Source: Bradyrhizobium tropiciagri
GTDB lineage: Bacteria; Pseudomonadota; Alphaproteobacteria; Rhizobiales; Xanthobacteraceae
Reading direction: 5' to 3'
DNA: 48,966 nt
NCBI RefSeq assembly: GCF_001189845.1
Contig: NZ_LFLZ01000067.1
Location: forward strand, 1-48,966
Shown in pieces: positions 7,003 through 15,131 of the stretch. The translations under genes were made by a program, and so were the position numbers. The notes under the pieces were generated by a model. The model was not told the origin of the DNA and searched no databases. It was given only the letters and a program-made list of their open reading frames with translations. Each line of letters starts with the position of its first letter. Position 1 is the first letter of the stretch.

Positions 7003-7682
7003 ATGAACGGAAAAGTCATCGTCATCACCGGCGCCCTTGGCGCGCTTGGCAAGGTGGTCGCCGAAGAAGCCCTGGCGCGCGGTGCGCGCGTCGCCGGCAT
7101 CGATCATGCGGCCTCGCAGTTCGCGGCGACGGCCGACCGTATCGAGCTCGGCGGAGTCGACCTCACCGACACCACGCATGCGAGCGCTGCGATCGACAAG
7201 GCGGCGGCGCATTTCGGCCGGCTCGACGCACTGATCAACATTGCCGGCGGCTTCACCTTCGAGGCGGTCAGCGACGGCGATCCCGCGACCTGGCAGCGCA
7301 TGTACGCGATGAACGTGATGACCGCGTTCAACACGTCGCGCGCGGCGATCCCGCATCTCACGAAATCCGGCGCCGGACGCATCATCAATATCGGCGCGCT
7401 CGGCGCCTTGCAGGCCGCCTCCGGCATGGGCCCCTATGCTGCCTCGAGGCCGGCGTGCACCGCCTCACCGAGTCGCTGGCCGCCGAGCTGAAGGGCAAGG
7501 TCACGGTCAACGCGGTGCTACCCTCGATCATCGACACCGCCGCCAATCGCGCCGCGATGCCGAAGGCCGATATCTCCAAATGGGTGACGCCGAAGGAACT
7601 CGCCGACGTAATCCTGTTCCTCGCCAGCGACGCCGCAAGCGCCGTCACCGGCGCGCTGCTGCCGGTCAACGGGCGGGTCTGA
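7003..7682 (+). pseudogene. Short-chain dehydrogenase/reductase, single-base frameshift
   Basis: The first part has the NAD(P) motif VITGALGALGK, NIAGGF, and GRIINIGALGALQAASG with the active-site region ending GPYAAS. There the frame breaks. The next frame continues as VHRLTESLAAELKGKVTV and runs through VNAVLPSIIDTAANR to LPVNGRV, stopping at 7682. Restoring one A near 7447 (AG to AAG) gives YAASKAGVHRL, with the catalytic YxxxK intact. The gene is therefore complete apart from one missing base. Either the strain has a fresh mutation or the sequence has an error. As written, the product stops at 7491 and lacks the catalytic lysine. Confidence 0.88.
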
Positions 7683-7743
7683 GCGCCCCGCTTGGTCCTG
7701 CCGACGTCTTTCCGCTCGATCTGGCAGATGCTATATCTTTGGC

Positions 7744-7917
7744 ATGACGACTGCAGAAGACATCGAAAAGGCCGTCGAACAGCTGCCTCCTCGTGAGCTG
7801 GCCCGTTTTCGCGCCTGGTTCGAGACGTTCGATGCCGAGCGTTTCGATGCAGCGATCGAGCGGGACGCAAAGGCCGGGAAACTCGACGCGTTGGCGGACG
7901 ATCGCCTAATCGGCTGA
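7744..7917 (+). CDS. Antitoxin-like small protein, short C terminus, no toxin
   Basis: 57 residues, starting TTAEDIEKAVEQLPPREL after the Met, then ARFRAWFETFDAERFDAAI and KAGKLDALADDRLIG. This matches a group of short proteins common in proteobacteria that precede a RelE/ParE-type toxin; they usually end in a longer LDALADEAL...G-R tail. Here the tail stops after about seven residues, and no toxin gene follows: the next gene is on the opposite strand. It looks like the remnant of a toxin-antitoxin module or an orphan antitoxin. The antitoxin assignment is by pattern only. Confidence 0.6.
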   Translation: MTTAEDIEKAVEQLPPRELARFRAWFETFDAERFDAAIERDAKAGKLDALADDRLIG

Positions 7918-7945
7918 CGCTGTAAGCCGGCCGGCATCGGTCAGT

Positions 7946-8290
7946 TTAGTCCGCAACCAGGAGCCGCAGCTTCGACCGGAAGCGGATGCTCTGCTTGCCG
8001 ACGAGCGCCATGCCGTCGCCCTCGGCGGTCTGATCGGTGTAGGTGCCGGTGAAGCCGATGGTGACCACCTTGCGTTCCCAGACCGGGCGTTCGCCATAGG
8101 TCGGCGAATGCTCCTCGTTGGTGACCTCGCCCTTCCACTTGCCATCAGCCGCGGTGTAGCTGCCATAGGCGTAGAAGAACGAGTCGCCGCCGCGCATCTG
8201 GCCGTCGCGCAACACCATGACGCCCTGGTTGCCGCCAGAGACGCCGTCGAGAAATTCGACGGTGATGTGATAGAGCCCGTTCCGGATCAT
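7946..8290 (-). CDS. GrlR-family protein, single domain
   Basis: 114 residues from ATG 8290 (MIRNGLYHI). Upstream in-frame residues are unlike the family. It follows the same pattern as the second half of the protein at 1892-2596: GLYHITVEFLDGVSGG, VMVLRDGQMRGGDSFF, YGSYTAADGKWKGEV, and TIGFTGTYTDQTAEG. GrlR family members in rhizobia have no established role; the name comes from the type III secretion repressor of enteric bacteria. It is divergent from the DUF2161 gene, with about 140 bases between starts, so the two may share control. Confidence 0.8.
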   Translation of the reverse strand: MIRNGLYHITVEFLDGVSGGNQGVMVLRDGQMRGGDSFFYAYGSYTAADGKWKGEVTNEEHSPTYGERPVWERKVVTIGFTGTYTDQTAEGDGMALVGKQSIRFRSKLRLLVAD

Positions 8291-8429
8291 GCAAATGGTC
8301 GCGCCGTTGTCCCCGGCCCAACATAACCGCTCGGCCGCGCATTGGGCAAATTCGATCCGCCTCGATGGGGGCAATTCCGCGCTATGCTGGCGCACCGAGT
8401 CGCGGCCGGATGCCGCAGGAGCCTGCCCG

Positions 8430-9113
8430 TTGGAAACCGCGCTTTATCTGCCCGTCAAACGCTTCCTCGAAAAGCTCGGCTTCACGGTGAAGGGCGAGAT
8501 CGGCGGCTGCGACCTGGTGGCGCTGAGCGGCGATGATCCACCGGTGGTCGTGATCGGTGAACTCAAGCTCGCCTTCAATCTCGAACTGATCCTGCAGGCG
8601 GTCGATCGCGCCGGCGCCGCCGACGAGGTGTGGATCGCGGCCAAGGTCTCGGCCCGCGGCAAGGGCCGCGAGAGCGACGCGCGCTATCGCAATCTGTGCC
8701 GGCGGCTCGGCTTCGGCATGCTCGGCGTCAGCGACCGCGGCGACGTCGAGGTGCTGGTGCCGCCGCCGACCGCGGCACCTCGCCGCAATCCGAAGAAGCG
8801 CTCGCGCCTGATCGCCGAGCATCGCAAGCGCAAGGGCGATCCCGCGATGGGCGGATCGACGCGCGCGCCGATCATGACGGCCTACCGGCAACAGGCGCTG
8901 GCCTGCGCCTGTGCGCTCTCGGATGGCCCCCGGCGCGTCAAGGACCTGCGGGCCGACTGCCCCGATGCCGGCAAGATCCTGCAGCATAATGTCTACGGCT
9001 GGTTCGATCGCGCCGAGCGCGGCATTTATGTCTTGACCGATGCCGGCCGCGCCGCGCTGAAGCGCTGGCCGCAGCAGCCGAATGGTGCGTCAGGGGCAGA
9101 AGCTGCCCCGTAA
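8430..9113 (+). CDS. DUF2161 protein, predicted PD-(D/E)xK-type nuclease fold
   Basis: 227 residues. The start is TTG 8430, chosen because AGGAG lies exactly 8 bases upstream and the family N terminus (ETALYLPVKRFLEKLGF) begins there; the longer frame adds low-similarity residues. The core GGCDLVALSGDDPPVVVIGE followed by LK fits the D...(D/E)xK arrangement of the PD-(D/E)xK superfamily. A basic stretch RRNPKKRSR and a C-terminal winged-helix-like region (RVKDLRADCPDAGKILQHN, GWFDRAERGIYVLTDAG) follow. The family is annotated as a putative phosphodiesterase; substrate unknown. Not linked here to restriction or methylation genes. Confidence 0.8.
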   Translation: METALYLPVKRFLEKLGFTVKGEIGGCDLVALSGDDPPVVVIGELKLAFNLELILQAVDRAGAADEVWIAAKVSARGKGRESDARYRNLCRRLGFGMLGVSDRGDVEVLVPPPTAAPRRNPKKRSRLIAEHRKRKGDPAMGGSTRAPIMTAYRQQALACACALSDGPRRVKDLRADCPDAGKILQHNVYGWFDRAERGIYVLTDAGRAALKRWPQQPNGASGAEAAP

Positions 9114-9133
9114 CCAACCAACTGGGGGAGATC

Positions 9134-9433
9134 ATGATCGTCGTCACCGGTAGCGTCACCGCCCGTCCCGACAGTTTCGACGAGGTGCGGCGATTGAGCC
9201 TCGAGCATGTCCATCGCTCGCGCACCGAGCCCGGCTGCATCTCGCACGCGGTCCATGTCGACTGCGAGAATCCGCTCAGGCTGGTGTTTTTCGAACAATG
9301 GGCCGACCGCGCCGCGCTGGCGGCGCATTTTGCGGTCCCCGCGTCGCGCGATTTCGTCCGCTCCCTGCAATCTCTGGCGGCCGCAGCGACCACCATCGAA
9401 CTTTATGACGCTCACAAGATTGAGAGACTCTAG
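9134..9433 (+). CDS. Antibiotic biosynthesis monooxygenase (ABM) domain protein
   Basis: 99 residues, a single ferredoxin-like ABM domain. Marks are VTGSVTARPDSFDEVRRLSLEHV at the start (broken here only for length), RTEPGCISHAVH, and FFEQWADRAALAAHFAVPA. Relatives such as YgiN act on quinols, others form dimers with unclear activity. A GGGGGAG ribosome site precedes ATG. It starts 20 bases after the DUF2161 stop, so co-transcription is likely. Confidence 0.85.
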   Translation: MIVVTGSVTARPDSFDEVRRLSLEHVHRSRTEPGCISHAVHVDCENPLRLVFFEQWADRAALAAHFAVPASRDFVRSLQSLAAAATTIELYDAHKIERL

Positions 9434-9522
9434 CTGCATGGCTGGATTGCCATCTCATATTCATATTGCAATGCAACATTGGGGACCTTACGTATCTCCC
9501 GCGATTCAAAGATGAGGCGGCG

Positions 9523-9831
9523 ATGAGCGGAGACTGGAATACCAAGTATGGCACTCGGCGCGTGCGGCATGATCCGCCGACGCTGGAGGAGGCAATCTTC
9601 GCAGCCATCGGCATCACCGATGACGTGGAAGCCCAGGCCGGGATCGCATCGTCGCTGATGGGGCTGCCCTATGACGAGGTGCTGGCCGAGGTGAAGAAGA
9701 CTGCGCGCGTCAGCGCCCGCACCGGTACGGCAACCCGCGTGATCGCCGGCGAACAGGGTGCGCAGCGTTCCGTCGTGGTCGAGCGCCGCGTGGTCCGCCG
9801 CTTCGCCACCGACAAGCGCACCGGCACCTGA
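9523..9831 (+). CDS. Conserved protein of unknown function
   Basis: 102 residues from ATG 9523 (MSGDWNTKYG), with GAGG 8 bases upstream; the longer frame adds 19 residues with no match to the rest. The middle (LEEAIFAAIGITDDVEAQAGI, spelled here as two parts: LEEAIFAAIG and ITDDVEAQAGI) is helical, and the end is basic (VVERRVVRRFATDKRTG). No signal peptide or membrane segment. I do not recognise a domain. A strong terminator follows. Confidence 0.75.
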   Translation: MSGDWNTKYGTRRVRHDPPTLEEAIFAAIGITDDVEAQAGIASSLMGLPYDEVLAEVKKTARVSARTGTATRVIAGEQGAQRSVVVERRVVRRFATDKRTGT

Positions 9832-9859
9832 ACAACGACATCCAGCTACTTAAAGAAAA

Positions 9860-9889
9860 GGGCAATCCGCTGAGCGGATTGCCCTTTTT
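9860..9889. terminator. Bidirectional rho-independent terminator
   Basis: GGGCAATCCGC (9860-9870) pairs perfectly with GCGGATTGCCC (9874-9884) around a 3-base loop. TTTTT follows on the plus strand. AAAGAAAA precedes it, giving a T-rich run on the minus strand. It sits between the convergent 9523-9831 gene and the GNAT gene and can serve both. Confidence 0.92.
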
Positions 9890-9911
9890 GTCTTTCAGGT
9901 TAAGTCTCAGC

Positions 9912-10550
9912 TCAGGCGGCCCGGCCCCAGCCGGACATCTGCATCACCATTCGCCAATAGGCGCGGTTCATGTCGACGATCGCACGCGCGGCCGCAACCG
10001 GCGTTACCGGAGCGATCGGCGGCGAAGCCGTGGCCGGCGCCTGTTCGGCCTGGTGCTGCTCGGTCAGGTCGATGCTGCCGGTCGACTCACCATGACGGAA
10101 GGTCAGCTGCGCACCGAACTTGGTGGCAAGCGCACGCATCGCGTCGTTCTGCGCGCCGGTGGTGATGCGCAGGCTGCCGTAGCCCTTGGCATGCGCCTCG
10201 GCGATCAGCTTGCGGAACAGCGTGCTGCCAACGCCCTTGCGCCGCGCCGACCGCTCGACACTGAAGGCGATCTCGGGCTGCGCATCCGGCGACCGCTCCG
10301 GCGGATGCAGCTCGGCGGCGCCGCGGACCACGCCATCCTCGAAATAGGCGATGATGACCGTACCGTCATTGGCGCAGCGCTCGGCATAGCGGCGGATGAA
10401 GCTGTCGTCGATGAAGCCATGAAAACGATCATGACGGCTGGTTCGATCCAGTCTCAGCAGATGATCGCGCAGCAGAGGAAGCTCCTCCTGCTGGCTCAAC
10501 GTCCGCACGGTGCCCCGAGCAGAGGTCGAACTGATGGAATCGTGGTTCAT
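9912..10550 (-). CDS. GNAT-family N-acetyltransferase
   Basis: 212 residues. The acetyl-CoA binding signature is ERSARRKGVGSTLFRKLIAE near residues 98-117, with the preceding strand PEIAFSV and the following GYGSLRITTGAQNDAM. The N-terminal part (LPLLRDHLLRLDRTSRHDRF) is typical of protein-acetyltransferase-like GNATs found also as modules in acyl-CoA ligase fusions. A C-terminal 50-residue alanine/proline-rich tail follows the domain. Ribosome site GAGGAG lies 8 bases before ATG. The substrate cannot be told from sequence. Confidence 0.88.
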   Translation of the reverse strand: MNHDSISSTSARGTVRTLSQQEELPLLRDHLLRLDRTSRHDRFHGFIDDSFIRRYAERCANDGTVIIAYFEDGVVRGAAELHPPERSPDAQPEIAFSVERSARRKGVGSTLFRKLIAEAHAKGYGSLRITTGAQNDAMRALATKFGAQLTFRHGESTGSIDLTEQHQAEQAPATASPPIAPVTPVAAARAIVDMNRAYWRMVMQMSGWGRAA

Positions 10551-10656
10551 TTCATAACTCCTCTTGGTAGCCCTCGAGGAGGCGTCGACTCCCTAACCGT
10601 CCCTATATTGTGCGCCGCACCATATAATTCAAGTACTCAGATTCATTTAAGTAAAC

Positions 10657-10684
10657 AATGATGTGATCGGAAAATCACATCATT
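10657..10684. promoter_or_regulatory. 28-bp palindrome upstream of the GNAT gene
   Basis: AATGATGTGAT-cggaaa-ATCACATCATT is a perfect 11-bp inverted repeat in an AT-rich stretch, about 107 bases upstream of the GNAT start and 7 bases past the thioesterase stop. On the minus strand it is followed by GTTTACTT, so it could end thioesterase transcription, but the T-run is poor. A regulator-binding site for the GNAT gene is equally possible. Confidence 0.55.
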
Positions 10685-10690
10685 ACCCCA

Positions 10691-11089
10691 TTATAATACC
10701 AGCTGGGTTTGGGTGACGACGGCAACCAGTTTTCCGTCCTCGGTTTCCAGCCGGGTCTGCCAGACCTGGGTGCGCCGACCCCGGTGAACCGGCGTCGCCG
10801 TGGCGATCACAGTGCTCCCCTCCTTGGCGCCGCCGATGAAGTTGGTCTTGCTCTCCAGCGTCGTGGTGCCCTTGGCGTCCTCAGGCAGGTTGATCACGGT
10901 AGCGGCGGCGCCGACCGAGTCCGCAAAGGCCATCACCGCGCCGCCGTGGATCGTGTTCCGCAGGGTACAAAGGTCCGGCCGCACCACCATCTTCGCGACC
11001 ACGCGATCCTGGCCGGCCTCGGTGAAGATGACCCCCTTCAGTTCCGCAAACGGCATCTTCATCGACTGGATCTTTTCGAGCGGCGTCAT
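10691..11089 (-). CDS. PaaI-family hotdog thioesterase
   Basis: 132 residues from ATG 11089 (MTPLEKIQSM), with AGGGAG about 8 bases upstream; the longer frame to 11323 overlaps the divergent gene and is not family-like. The hotdog core is RNTIHGGAVMAFADSVGAAA (about 44-63), with TTTLESKTNFIGGAKEG and a final strand KLVAVVTQTQLVL. Relatives hydrolyse acyl-CoA thioesters such as phenylacetyl-CoA intermediates. No phenylacetate genes are nearby, so the substrate is open. Confidence 0.9.
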   Translation of the reverse strand: MTPLEKIQSMKMPFAELKGVIFTEAGQDRVVAKMVVRPDLCTLRNTIHGGAVMAFADSVGAAATVINLPEDAKGTTTLESKTNFIGGAKEGSTVIATATPVHRGRRTQVWQTRLETEDGKLVAVVTQTQLVL

Positions 11090-11237
11090 GGGCACTCCCT
11101 GGCTTGTGCGGGCTTCTTTGAGGTTGGTGCCGGCATGATGGATTGCCTGACCGGGCCCGGCAATGACCTCCGAGGTAATCAAGCGGATGACGTCATGGCG
11201 CCGTGACAACCCTTGGCGAGTCTGCATACCGTCCGCG

Positions 11238-12026
11238 ATGCGCGACTTCCCTCCCCGCCGGATCGTCTGCCTGACCGAGGAGACGGTCGAGACGCTGTAT
11301 CTGCTCGGCGAGCAGGACCGCATCGTCGGCGTCTCCGGCTATGCCGTGCGGCCGCCGCAGGTCCGCCGCGAGAAGCCGCGGGTGTCGGCATTCATCTCCG
11401 CCGACATCCCGAAGATCCTGGCGCTCGATCCCGACCTGGTGCTCGCCTTCTCCGACCTGCAGGCCGACATCGTCGCCGATCTCGTCCGCGCCGGTGTCGC
11501 CGTCCATGTCTTCAATCAGCGCGATGTCGCCGGCATCCTTGCGATGATCCGCAGCCTCGGTGCGATGGTCGGCGCCGCCGATCGCGCTGAACGGCTCGCG
11601 CAAGGCCTCGAACAACGGCTGGCCGCGACCGCCGCAACGCCGCGTCCGGCGCCGCGGCCAAAGGTCTATTTCGAGGAATGGGACGATCCGCTGATCAGCG
11701 GCATCGGCTGGGTATCCGAACTGATCGAGATTGCCGGCGGCGCGGACGCGCTGCCGCTTCTGCGCGCACACAAGGCCGCCAGGGATCGCATCGTCACGCC
11801 TGATGCCGTGCGCGCGGCGATGCCCGACGTGATCCTGGCATCCTGGTGCGGCAAGAAGGTCGTGACCGACCGCATCAGGGCCCGTGACGGCTGGAGCGAC
11901 ATTCCGGCTGTCCGCAACGATCGCATCGTCGAGATCAAGTCGCCGATCATTTTGCAGCCCGGCCCCGCCGCACTGACCGATGGGCTCGATGCGATCGTCA
12001 ATGCGTTGTGGTCGCGGCACCCATGA
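11238..12026 (+). CDS. BtuF/FecB-like binding protein (cobalamin-type), no signal peptide
   Basis: 262 residues from ATG 11238 (MRDFPPRRIVCL). It has the helical-backbone binding protein pattern: RIVCLTEETVETLYLLGEQD, IVGVSGYAVRPP, then PKILALDPDLVLAFSDLQAD and a C-terminal IILQPGPAALTDGLDAIV. The family binds cobalamin or iron chelates for ABC import. The start I chose lacks a signal peptide, and the upstream extension (11163) does not create one. Some family members are annotated as cobalamin-binding proteins in this form. No permease is adjacent. It converges on kynU. Confidence 0.8.
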   Translation: MRDFPPRRIVCLTEETVETLYLLGEQDRIVGVSGYAVRPPQVRREKPRVSAFISADIPKILALDPDLVLAFSDLQADIVADLVRAGVAVHVFNQRDVAGILAMIRSLGAMVGAADRAERLAQGLEQRLAATAATPRPAPRPKVYFEEWDDPLISGIGWVSELIEIAGGADALPLLRAHKAARDRIVTPDAVRAAMPDVILASWCGKKVVTDRIRARDGWSDIPAVRNDRIVEIKSPIILQPGPAALTDGLDAIVNALWSRHP

Positions 12027-12071
12027 TTGCTCGCCGCAGTCACCATGAGGCTTCGCGATAACGCCCGCCGC

Positions 12072-13285
12072 TCACGTCACCGCATTCACGACCTGATATT
12101 CTGGCCGGCGCCACACCTCGCCATTGATCACCTCCTCAATCATCTCGGCGGCCTTCAGCACCTCGGCTTCGCCGATATAGAGCGGCGTGATCCCGAACCG
12201 CATGATATCAGCGCCCGGAAGTCGCCGATCACGCCGCGGGCAATCAGCGCCTGCATGGCGGCATATCCGCCGGCGAAGGCGAAGGACACTTGCGACCCGC
12301 GCTGCGCATGCGCCCGTGGCGTTACCAGCCTCAGCGACGGACAGCGTCGCGCGATCTCAGCTATCAACAAGTCGCCGAGCGCGAGTGAGCGCGCGCGGAC
12401 TTCGCCCATATCGACACGATCCCAGATGTCGAGCGATGCCTCCAGCGCGGCCATCGCCAGCACCGGCGGTGTGCCGACGCGCATGCGCTCGACGCCGCCA
12501 GCAGGTTGATAACCGAGATCGAAGGCGAACGGCTTCGCGTGCCCCATCCAGCCCGACAACGCGGCGCGCGCCTGATCAGCATGCCGCGGCGCGACGTAAA
12601 GGAAGGCCGGCGCGCCCGGCCCCGCGTTGAGATATTTGTAGGTGCAGCCGGCGGCGAAATCGGCGCCGACGCCGGCGAGATCGACCGGCAGCGCGCCGGC
12701 CGAATGGGCGAGATCCCAGACCGTAACGATGCCGAGCACATGCGCCTTCGCGGTCAGGTTCCGCATGTCGTGGCGACGGCCGGTGCGATAGTCGACCTCC
12801 GTCAAATAGAGCACCGCAATGTCGTCCGACAGCGATGCCTCGACCTCCTCCGGGGCCGCCAGCCGCAATTGATGGCCACGCCCGAGCGTGGCGATCAGCC
12901 CTTCCGCCATATAGAGATCGGTCGGGAAATTACCCGTATCGGACAGAACGACCTTGCGCTCTAGGTTCATCTCGAGCGCGGCCGCAAGCGCCTGATAGGC
13001 TTTGAGCGACAGCGTGTCGCCAACCATCACCGTGCCGGGCGCGGCGCCGATCAGGCGAGCGATGCGGTCGCCCACGCGGCGCGGCTGCACGTACCAGCCG
13101 GCGCTGTTCCAGGCGCGAATGAGCTCATCGCCCCACTCGGCCGTGACGACATGCGCAACGCGTTCGGCAACGCCCAGTGGCAGCGCACCAAGCGAGTTGC
13201 CGTCAAGATAGATGACATCCGCGGGCAGATGGAACATCGCCTTGGTGTCGTCGTAGACACGCAGTTGCGATTTCGCTTCGATCAT
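12072..13285 (-). pseudogene. kynU: Kynureninase, single-base frameshift near the C terminus
   Basis: The frame from ATG 13285 has the PLP enzyme marks LDGNSLGALPLGV, VMVGDTLSLKAYQALAAAL, LTEVDYRTGRRHDM, VWDLAHSAGALPVDL and CTYKYLNAGPGAPAFLY with the PLP lysine. It cleaves kynurenine to anthranilate and alanine. At GVIGDFRA the frame shifts and a short unlike tail ends at 12155. Adding one base near 12210 gives DFRAPDIMRFGITPLYIGEA and an uninterrupted end to TGA at 12072. So about 45 C-terminal residues, including part of the substrate-binding domain, are displaced in the written sequence. It starts 10 bases after the kynA stop. Confidence 0.9.
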
Positions 13286-13295
13286 GACACCTCGC

Positions 13296-14135
13296 CTAGA
13301 GGACGGTGCGGACACGCCACAGTTCGGGAAACAGCTCGACCTCGAGCATCCGCTTGAGATAGCTGACCCCACCGGTACCGCCGGTGCCGCGCTTGAAGCC
13401 GATGACGCGCTCCACCGTCGTCACGTGATTGAAGCGCCAGCGGCGAAAATAGTCCTCGAAGTCGACCAGCTTCTCGGCAAGCTCGTAGAGCGTCCAATTG
13501 GCTTCAGGAGCTTGGTAGACGCGGCGCCAGGCTTGCATCACGCCCTCGTCGAAGTGATGGGTCTCGTGGACGTCGCGTGACAGCACGGCCGCGGGCATGG
13601 TCAGCCCCTTGCGGTCGGCAAGCCGGAGCACCTCGTCATAAAGGCTCGGCGTCGCAAGCTCGGTCTTGAGCAAGGCCGTCACCTCGGGGTCATGCGCGTG
13701 CGGTTTCAACATCGCGCCATTGCGATTGCCGAGCAGATACTCGATCAGCCGGTATTGATACGACTGGAGGCCCGAGGATTGTCCGAGCCGCGAGCGGAAA
13801 TGGGTATATTCGCTGGGCGTCATGGTACGCAGCACGTCCCAGGCATTGTTCAACTGCTCGAAGATGCGGGAGACGCGCGCGAGCATCTTCATCGCCGGCG
13901 ACACGTCTTCGCGGGCGATCGCGTGACGGGCGGCCCGGAGCTCGTGGATGGCGAGCCGCATCCACAGTTCGGAGGTCTGATGCTGGATGATGAAGAGCAT
14001 CTCGTCATGCGCGTCCGAAATCGGATGCTGGGCGCCGAGCAGCGCATCGAGTTGCAGATAGTCGCTATACGACATTTTCCGAGCGAAATCGGTCTCGGCG
14101 CCCTCGACCGCGGGATCGTAGTCGTTGCTGCTCAT
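13296..14135 (-). CDS. kynA: Tryptophan 2,3-dioxygenase
   Basis: 279 residues, the usual bacterial length. It opens the indole ring of L-tryptophan to N-formylkynurenine using heme and oxygen. Marks in order: SYSDYLQLDALLGAQHP, DEMLFIIQHQTSELWMRLAI with the distal histidine, TPSEYTHFRSRLGQSSGLQS for substrate binding, FRRWRFNHVTTVERVIGFKR with the proximal heme histidine, and GTGGTGGVSYLKRML near the end. An AGAGGA site precedes ATG. It lies between the formamidase-like and kynU genes in a tight leftward cluster. Confidence 0.97.
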   Translation of the reverse strand: MSSNDYDPAVEGAETDFARKMSYSDYLQLDALLGAQHPISDAHDEMLFIIQHQTSELWMRLAIHELRAARHAIAREDVSPAMKMLARVSRIFEQLNNAWDVLRTMTPSEYTHFRSRLGQSSGLQSYQYRLIEYLLGNRNGAMLKPHAHDPEVTALLKTELATPSLYDEVLRLADRKGLTMPAAVLSRDVHETHHFDEGVMQAWRRVYQAPEANWTLYELAEKLVDFEDYFRRWRFNHVTTVERVIGFKRGTGGTGGVSYLKRMLEVELFPELWRVRTVL

Positions 14136-14162
14136 GACACATCCTCTCGATCGATCCCCGCC

Positions 14163-14972
14163 TCAAACAAGGCCCAGAAGGCGCCTCGTGATGGCCGAGG
14201 ATGGATCCTTCAGCCCATCGATAACTGTAAAATGGTTATGCCCGGGGTCGACGACGAGGTGCGTGGGCACGTCGAATCCGGTCCAGATGTTGGCCATCAG
14301 CTCTGCCTGACGGATGAACTCGGGTCGCTCGCTGCCGCCGACCCAGGTGGTCAGCGGCGATTTGCCCCGTGGCAGATGCAAGGCGGCGCTTTCGAGCGCT
14401 GCCTCGCCGATGTTCATCCGGAGCGTCTCGTTCAGTACGGTCTGCAGCAGCGGTCGCAGGTCATGCAGACCGCTGATCGACAGCGTCGCCACTATTCTGT
14501 CGTAGACCTCAGGTTCGAGACGGCCGTCGTCGCACAGCATGCGCGTAACGAGATGGCCGCCTGCGGAATGGCCGGCCAATCGAATAGGCCCGGAGACCTC
14601 GGCTGCAGCCGAAGCAATCGCGACCGCGATCTCGGCCGTGATGTCTGAGATGCGCGCGGCCGGCGCCAGCGTGTAACTTGGCAGCGCCACCGTCCAGCCA
14701 TGGCTTCGCGCGCCCTCCGCGAGGTCGGTCCATGACGATTTGTCGAAGCGCATCCAGTAACCGCCATGTACGAAGACGACGAGACCCTTGCTGTCGCCGT
14801 CCGGCAGGATCAGGTCGAGACGCTGCCGCTCTCCCGATCCATAGGCGATGTCCGGCTTGAACGATTTGAGTCTGGCGCGATAGGCCGCCGCCCGCTCCAC
14901 CCACCGCGCCGGCAGCGCATCCGATCCCGGCACGTGGGCCGAATTGGCGTAGGCATCATCCCAATCGCGCAT
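14163..14972 (-). CDS. Alpha/beta hydrolase, likely kynurenine formamidase (HGGxW type)
   Basis: 269 residues from ATG 14972 (MRDWDDAYAN), with GAGGAG just upstream. The oxyanion motif HGGYWMRFDKSSW, the nucleophile elbow LAGHSAGGHLVTRML, and a C-terminal GHNHFTVIDGL histidine are visible. The HGGxW signature is shared by eukaryotic-type arylformamidases, which convert N-formylkynurenine to kynurenine. It is unrelated to the metal-dependent bacterial KynB. Placement 27 bases before kynA makes this the missing second step of the pathway; the assignment combines motif and context. Confidence 0.87.
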   Translation of the reverse strand: MRDWDDAYANSAHVPGSDALPARWVERAAAYRARLKSFKPDIAYGSGERQRLDLILPDGDSKGLVVFVHGGYWMRFDKSSWTDLAEGARSHGWTVALPSYTLAPAARISDITAEIAVAIASAAAEVSGPIRLAGHSAGGHLVTRMLCDDGRLEPEVYDRIVATLSISGLHDLRPLLQTVLNETLRMNIGEAALESAALHLPRGKSPLTTWVGGSERPEFIRQAELMANIWTGFDVPTHLVVDPGHNHFTVIDGLKDPSSAITRRLLGLV

Positions 14973-15131
14973 CGTGCTCCTCGAAGATTCGCCGTCGATC
15001 GGACGCCATTTTGCCACCGGCGGGGCTGTTCGCCCAGCCTTTGTTTTAGACTTAAAGCATCTGGTTGCCCTCGCCCGAGAGCCCTCCCCGGCAAGCGGAG
15101 CGACAGCGCGCCGAGCCCGTACGCAAAAAGG

